A stretch of DNA of 36,666 nt from CAJXNP01 sp050305935 (GTDB lineage Bacteria > Bacteroidota > Bacteroidia > Cytophagales > Cyclobacteriaceae). Made by a program: the position numbers and the translations under genes. Shown here one piece after another: positions 34,209 through 36,666 of the stretch. Position 1 is the stretch's first letter. Every line of letters begins with the position of its first letter. Location: contig JBNLGG010000043.1 of NCBI GenBank assembly GCA_050305935.1, forward strand, positions 1 to 36,666, in the 5' to 3' direction. The notes below the pieces were generated by a model. The model was not told the DNA's origin. It did no database searches and worked only from the letters and a program-made list of their open reading frames with translations.

Positions 34209-34218
34209 CGGATATCCG
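34209..34218. promoter_or_regulatory. Palindrome upstream of the receptor gene
   Basis: CGGATATCCG is a perfect 10-bp palindrome immediately after the kinase stop codon and 38 bases before the receptor's -7 box. Its position suits a regulator site, but 10 bp can occur by chance. Confidence 0.25.
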
Positions 34219-34256
34219 TAGCAGTCCCTCTTCAAATTCTCATCAGAATTGTGTTA

Positions 34257-34264
34257 TATCTTTG
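34257..34264 (+). promoter_or_regulatory. -7 box of the outer-membrane receptor gene
   Basis: TATCTTTG fits TAnnTTTG exactly and lies 16 bases before the ATG at 34281. No clear -33 TTTG. Confidence 0.4.
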
Positions 34265-34280
34265 GAGCAAATAATCTAAA

Positions 34281-36666
34281 ATGATACGACTCTATTCGCT
34301 TACTATTATCATTTTACTATTTGTTACTCCTGGATTTGCCCAGAAATACAAGATTACCGGGCTAATCACTAACGAAAGTAAAAGTCCGATTTCGTTTGGG
34401 AATGCGGCCGTTTTCAGTGCGGTAGACTCATCGTTGGTCAGCGGGGCGGTTTCAGACGCTTCCGGGAATTTCCTGGCCAGTGTTTCTAATGGGAAATACT
34501 ATGTAAAAGTGTCCTACATTTCGTACAAAGAGAAAATCATTTCAGATGTGGTGGTAAAGAATATGAGTGTTGACCTGGGCACCATTGCCCTGGCGGAAAC
34601 CACCGATCTGCTCGAGGAAGTAGTCGTACAAGGTAACAAAGCCCAAATGCAGCTAGAACTTGACAAACGGGTTTTTAATGTATCGGAAGATCCAAACAAT
34701 ATATCGAGAAATGCAGCAGATGTGCTGGACAACTTACCTTCGGTCAATGTGGATGTGGAAGGCAATGTCAGCCTTCGTGGAAATCAAAATGTACAGATCT
34801 TAATAGATGGGAAGCCTTCAGGACTATTAGGGATAAACGGTACCGATGGGCTGCGCCAGATACAGGGGAATATCATTGAAAGTGTGGAGGTGATTACCAA
34901 TCCATCCGCCAAATACCAGGCAGAAGGAACTACAGGGATCATCAACCTGGTGCTTAAAAAGGATAGAAAAAAAGGTGTGAACGGAGCATTTACCGGAAAT
35001 GTGGGTTATCCCACGGAATTGGGAATGTCGGGGAATATAAATTATCGCACCGGAAAGGTTAATCTTTTTGCCAACTATGGAATTGAATATGGTTCCCGGC
35101 CAGGAGGAGGCCATTCCTATCAGGAATTTTTCAATGAAGATACGAGCTACATTACCCGAACGCGGAGTGACCGAAACCGGGGTGGCCTGAGCAATAATTT
35201 CAGGATGGGGGCGGATTTTTTTATCACCGAAAATGACATACTGACTGCCGCCGGAGTTATCAGGATTTCAGATGAGGAAAACCTGACAGATATTTATTAT
35301 GAAGATTATAATGCCAATGATGAGTTGGCCAGGAATACGAAGCGACATGAGAAAGAAATCGAGGACGATGATAACTTTGAATACCAACTGACCTACAAAA
35401 AGATATTTCCCGGGGAGGACCACGAGCTGGTGGTTGATTTACAATATCGCGATAACCACGAGACCGAACGCTCCAAAATGGAGGAAACAGACCTGCTGGT
35501 GAGCGATGAGCCCAGCAGATTTCAGCGGTCGATTAATCAAGAAGGTGATAAAAACATGTTGTTACAGGCGGATTATACCTATCCATTGACGGATAAAAAG
35601 AAATTTGAAGCAGGATACAGAGGAACCATCCGGGAAATCACCAGCAATTATAATGTTGATTCCCTTAACCGGCAGGGCGAGTGGGTTTCACTGGAGGGCT
35701 TTAGCAATCAATTTATTTATGATGAAAATGTGCAGGCCGGATACGCCATTTTTGAAAATAAAATGGAGAGATGGGGGTATCAGTTTGGAGTTCGTCTGGA
35801 AAACACAATCATCAGTACTTACCAGAGAGAATCTGACGATGAATATCAAAGAGATTATTTGAACCTTTTTCCAAGTGCATTTCTTTCTTATAAAATTACC
35901 AAGAATAATACGGTACAGGCTTCGTACAGTAGAAGGATAAGCAGGCCTCGCTTCTGGTTCTTAAACCCCTTTTATAGCTATACAGACCCAAGGAATATCA
36001 GGTCAGGAAATCCGTATTTGAATCCTGAGTATACCGATTCTTATGAATTGGGCTACCTAAGCAATTTGGACAAGGCTACCATTTATGGTGGTTTTTACTA
36101 TCGCTATACTACCGGATTGATGCAGCGCGTGCGGTATGTAGACTATTTGCCCGGGGATTCAATTGGCACAACCTTCACGATTCCTTACAATATAGGAATT
36201 GAGAATGCCTATGGGATCGAAGCCAATTTCACAGTAGATCCTACCGAATGGCTATCCTTTAATGGAAATGCGAATTTTTACCGATCTGTAATTGATGGAG
36301 AATATGAAGGTCGTGACCTCAGCCGGGACGTCGTTACCATGCAATTTCAGGCAGCCGCAAAAGCCAAAGTGAATAAGTTTGATTTTCAGTTGCGTGGGCG
36401 GTACCGGGCGCCAGAAAACAATGCACAGGGACGAAGATTGGCTTTTTACACCGTCGATTTTGGTGCCAACTACAGGATCCTTGATGGCAAAGGAACCTTT
36501 AACCTCAATGCCAGGGACCTGTTTAACACCCGGAAATACAGAGGCATTACGGAGTTAGACAATTTCTACTCTGAAGACGAATTTCAGTGGAGATCACGCC
36601 AGATTACCCTGTCGTTTACCTATATGTTAAATCAAAAACGAGGCAGGAACGGCGGTGGAAGAGGAG
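34281..36666 (+). CDS. Outer-membrane beta-barrel receptor (TonB-dependent-receptor-like, OMP_b-brl_3), 3' end outside window
   Basis: Open from the ATG at 34281 to the last base, so at least 795 residues. It has a signal peptide (MIRLYSLTIIILLFVTPGFA-Q), a CarboxypepD_reg-like sandwich (ITGLITNESKSPISFGNAAV to about residue 105), then a plug-like domain (NAADVLDNLPSVNVDVEGNV, LRGNQNVQILIDGKPSG, IESVEVITNPSAKYQAEGTT, GIINLVLKK) and a long barrel of amphipathic strands (for example ASYSRRISRPRFWFLNPFYS). The barrel ends near ITLSFTYMLNQKRG with a Gly/Arg/Asn-rich tail, so the stop is probably close. Such proteins are SusC/TonB-receptor relatives whose ligand is usually unknown. It directly follows the two-component genes but has its own -7 box. 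Confidence 0.85.
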   Translation, partial: MIRLYSLTIIILLFVTPGFAQKYKITGLITNESKSPISFGNAAVFSAVDSSLVSGAVSDASGNFLASVSNGKYYVKVSYISYKEKIISDVVVKNMSVDLGTIALAETTDLLEEVVVQGNKAQMQLELDKRVFNVSEDPNNISRNAADVLDNLPSVNVDVEGNVSLRGNQNVQILIDGKPSGLLGINGTDGLRQIQGNIIESVEVITNPSAKYQAEGTTGIINLVLKKDRKKGVNGAFTGNVGYPTELGMSGNINYRTGKVNLFANYGIEYGSRPGGGHSYQEFFNEDTSYITRTRSDRNRGGLSNNFRMGADFFITENDILTAAGVIRISDEENLTDIYYEDYNANDELARNTKRHEKEIEDDDNFEYQLTYKKIFPGEDHELVVDLQYRDNHETERSKMEETDLLVSDEPSRFQRSINQEGDKNMLLQADYTYPLTDKKKFEAGYRGTIREITSNYNVDSLNRQGEWVSLEGFSNQFIYDENVQAGYAIFENKMERWGYQFGVRLENTIISTYQRESDDEYQRDYLNLFPSAFLSYKITKNNTVQASYSRRISRPRFWFLNPFYSYTDPRNIRSGNPYLNPEYTDSYELGYLSNLDKATIYGGFYYRYTTGLMQRVRYVDYLPGDSIGTTFTIPYNIGIENAYGIEANFTVDPTEWLSFNGNANFYRSVIDGEYEGRDLSRDVVTMQFQAAAKAKVNKFDFQLRGRYRAPENNAQGRRLAFYTVDFGANYRILDGKGTFNLNARDLFNTRKYRGITELDNFYSEDEFQWRSRQITLSFTYMLNQKRGRNGGGRG

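Noticed and set aside
35605..35862. 85-codon open frame in another frame inside the receptor gene
   Set aside because: The receptor reading frame continues uninterrupted through it with beta-barrel character.
1..36666. CRISPR arrays, tRNA or rRNA genes, prophage or conjugative genes
   Set aside because: No regularly spaced repeats, cloverleaf-like sequences or hallmark phage or transfer genes were seen on either strand.

Overview
The window looks like chromosomal DNA of a marine- or soil-type Bacteroidota bacterium, most likely of the order Cytophagales. The evidence is the gene families (DUF5686/CarboxypepD_reg outer-membrane protein, OMP_b-brl_3 receptor, PD40-OmpA protein, topoisomerase IV parE-parC pair), TAnnTTTG-type -7 promoter boxes, the general lack of Shine-Dalgarno sequences, and a moderate-to-low G+C content. 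No tRNA, rRNA or CRISPR array was seen.

Layout. 1-1000: accessory edge with a truncated IS701-type transposase (minus strand), an orphan HigA-like antitoxin and a GC-rich REP-like palindrome. 1073-5164: a secreted cysteine amidase, a Zn-motif-less ROK sugar kinase with a perfect LacI-type operator upstream, a small BamE-like lipoprotein, an AGMO-like fatty acid hydroxylase whose frame is broken at a 9-A tract, and a small membrane protein. 5369-16970: housekeeping block parE, parC, DUF5686 outer-membrane protein, TPR lipoprotein, thrS, infC, rpmI, rplT, closed by a strong terminator. infC uses an ATT start behind a perfect AGGAGG, which is unusual in this phylum. 17385-21508: cyclophilin, small exported helical protein, Tat-exported GFOR-like oxidoreductase and a PD40-OmpA protein whose OmpA domain is split by an acidic insert.

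21669-32062: a lipid-flavoured region. A cholesterol-oxidase-like GMC oxidoreductase and an SGNH lipoprotein hydrolase overlap by ATGA and face a divergent pair, an LPLAT acyltransferase and an HSL-type esterase. Further on are a secreted DinB-like protein, a GNAT-nitrilase fusion, an acyl-CoA thioesterase and a second acyltransferase. 32272-end: an OmpR-type response regulator and histidine kinase (ATGA overlap), then an outer-membrane beta-barrel receptor that runs off the window.

No clearly new multi-gene defence or mobile system is visible. The items most worth a second look are the infC start, the broken hydroxylase, the ROK operator, the split OmpA domain, the divergent lipid-enzyme cluster and the orphan antitoxin next to the IS.
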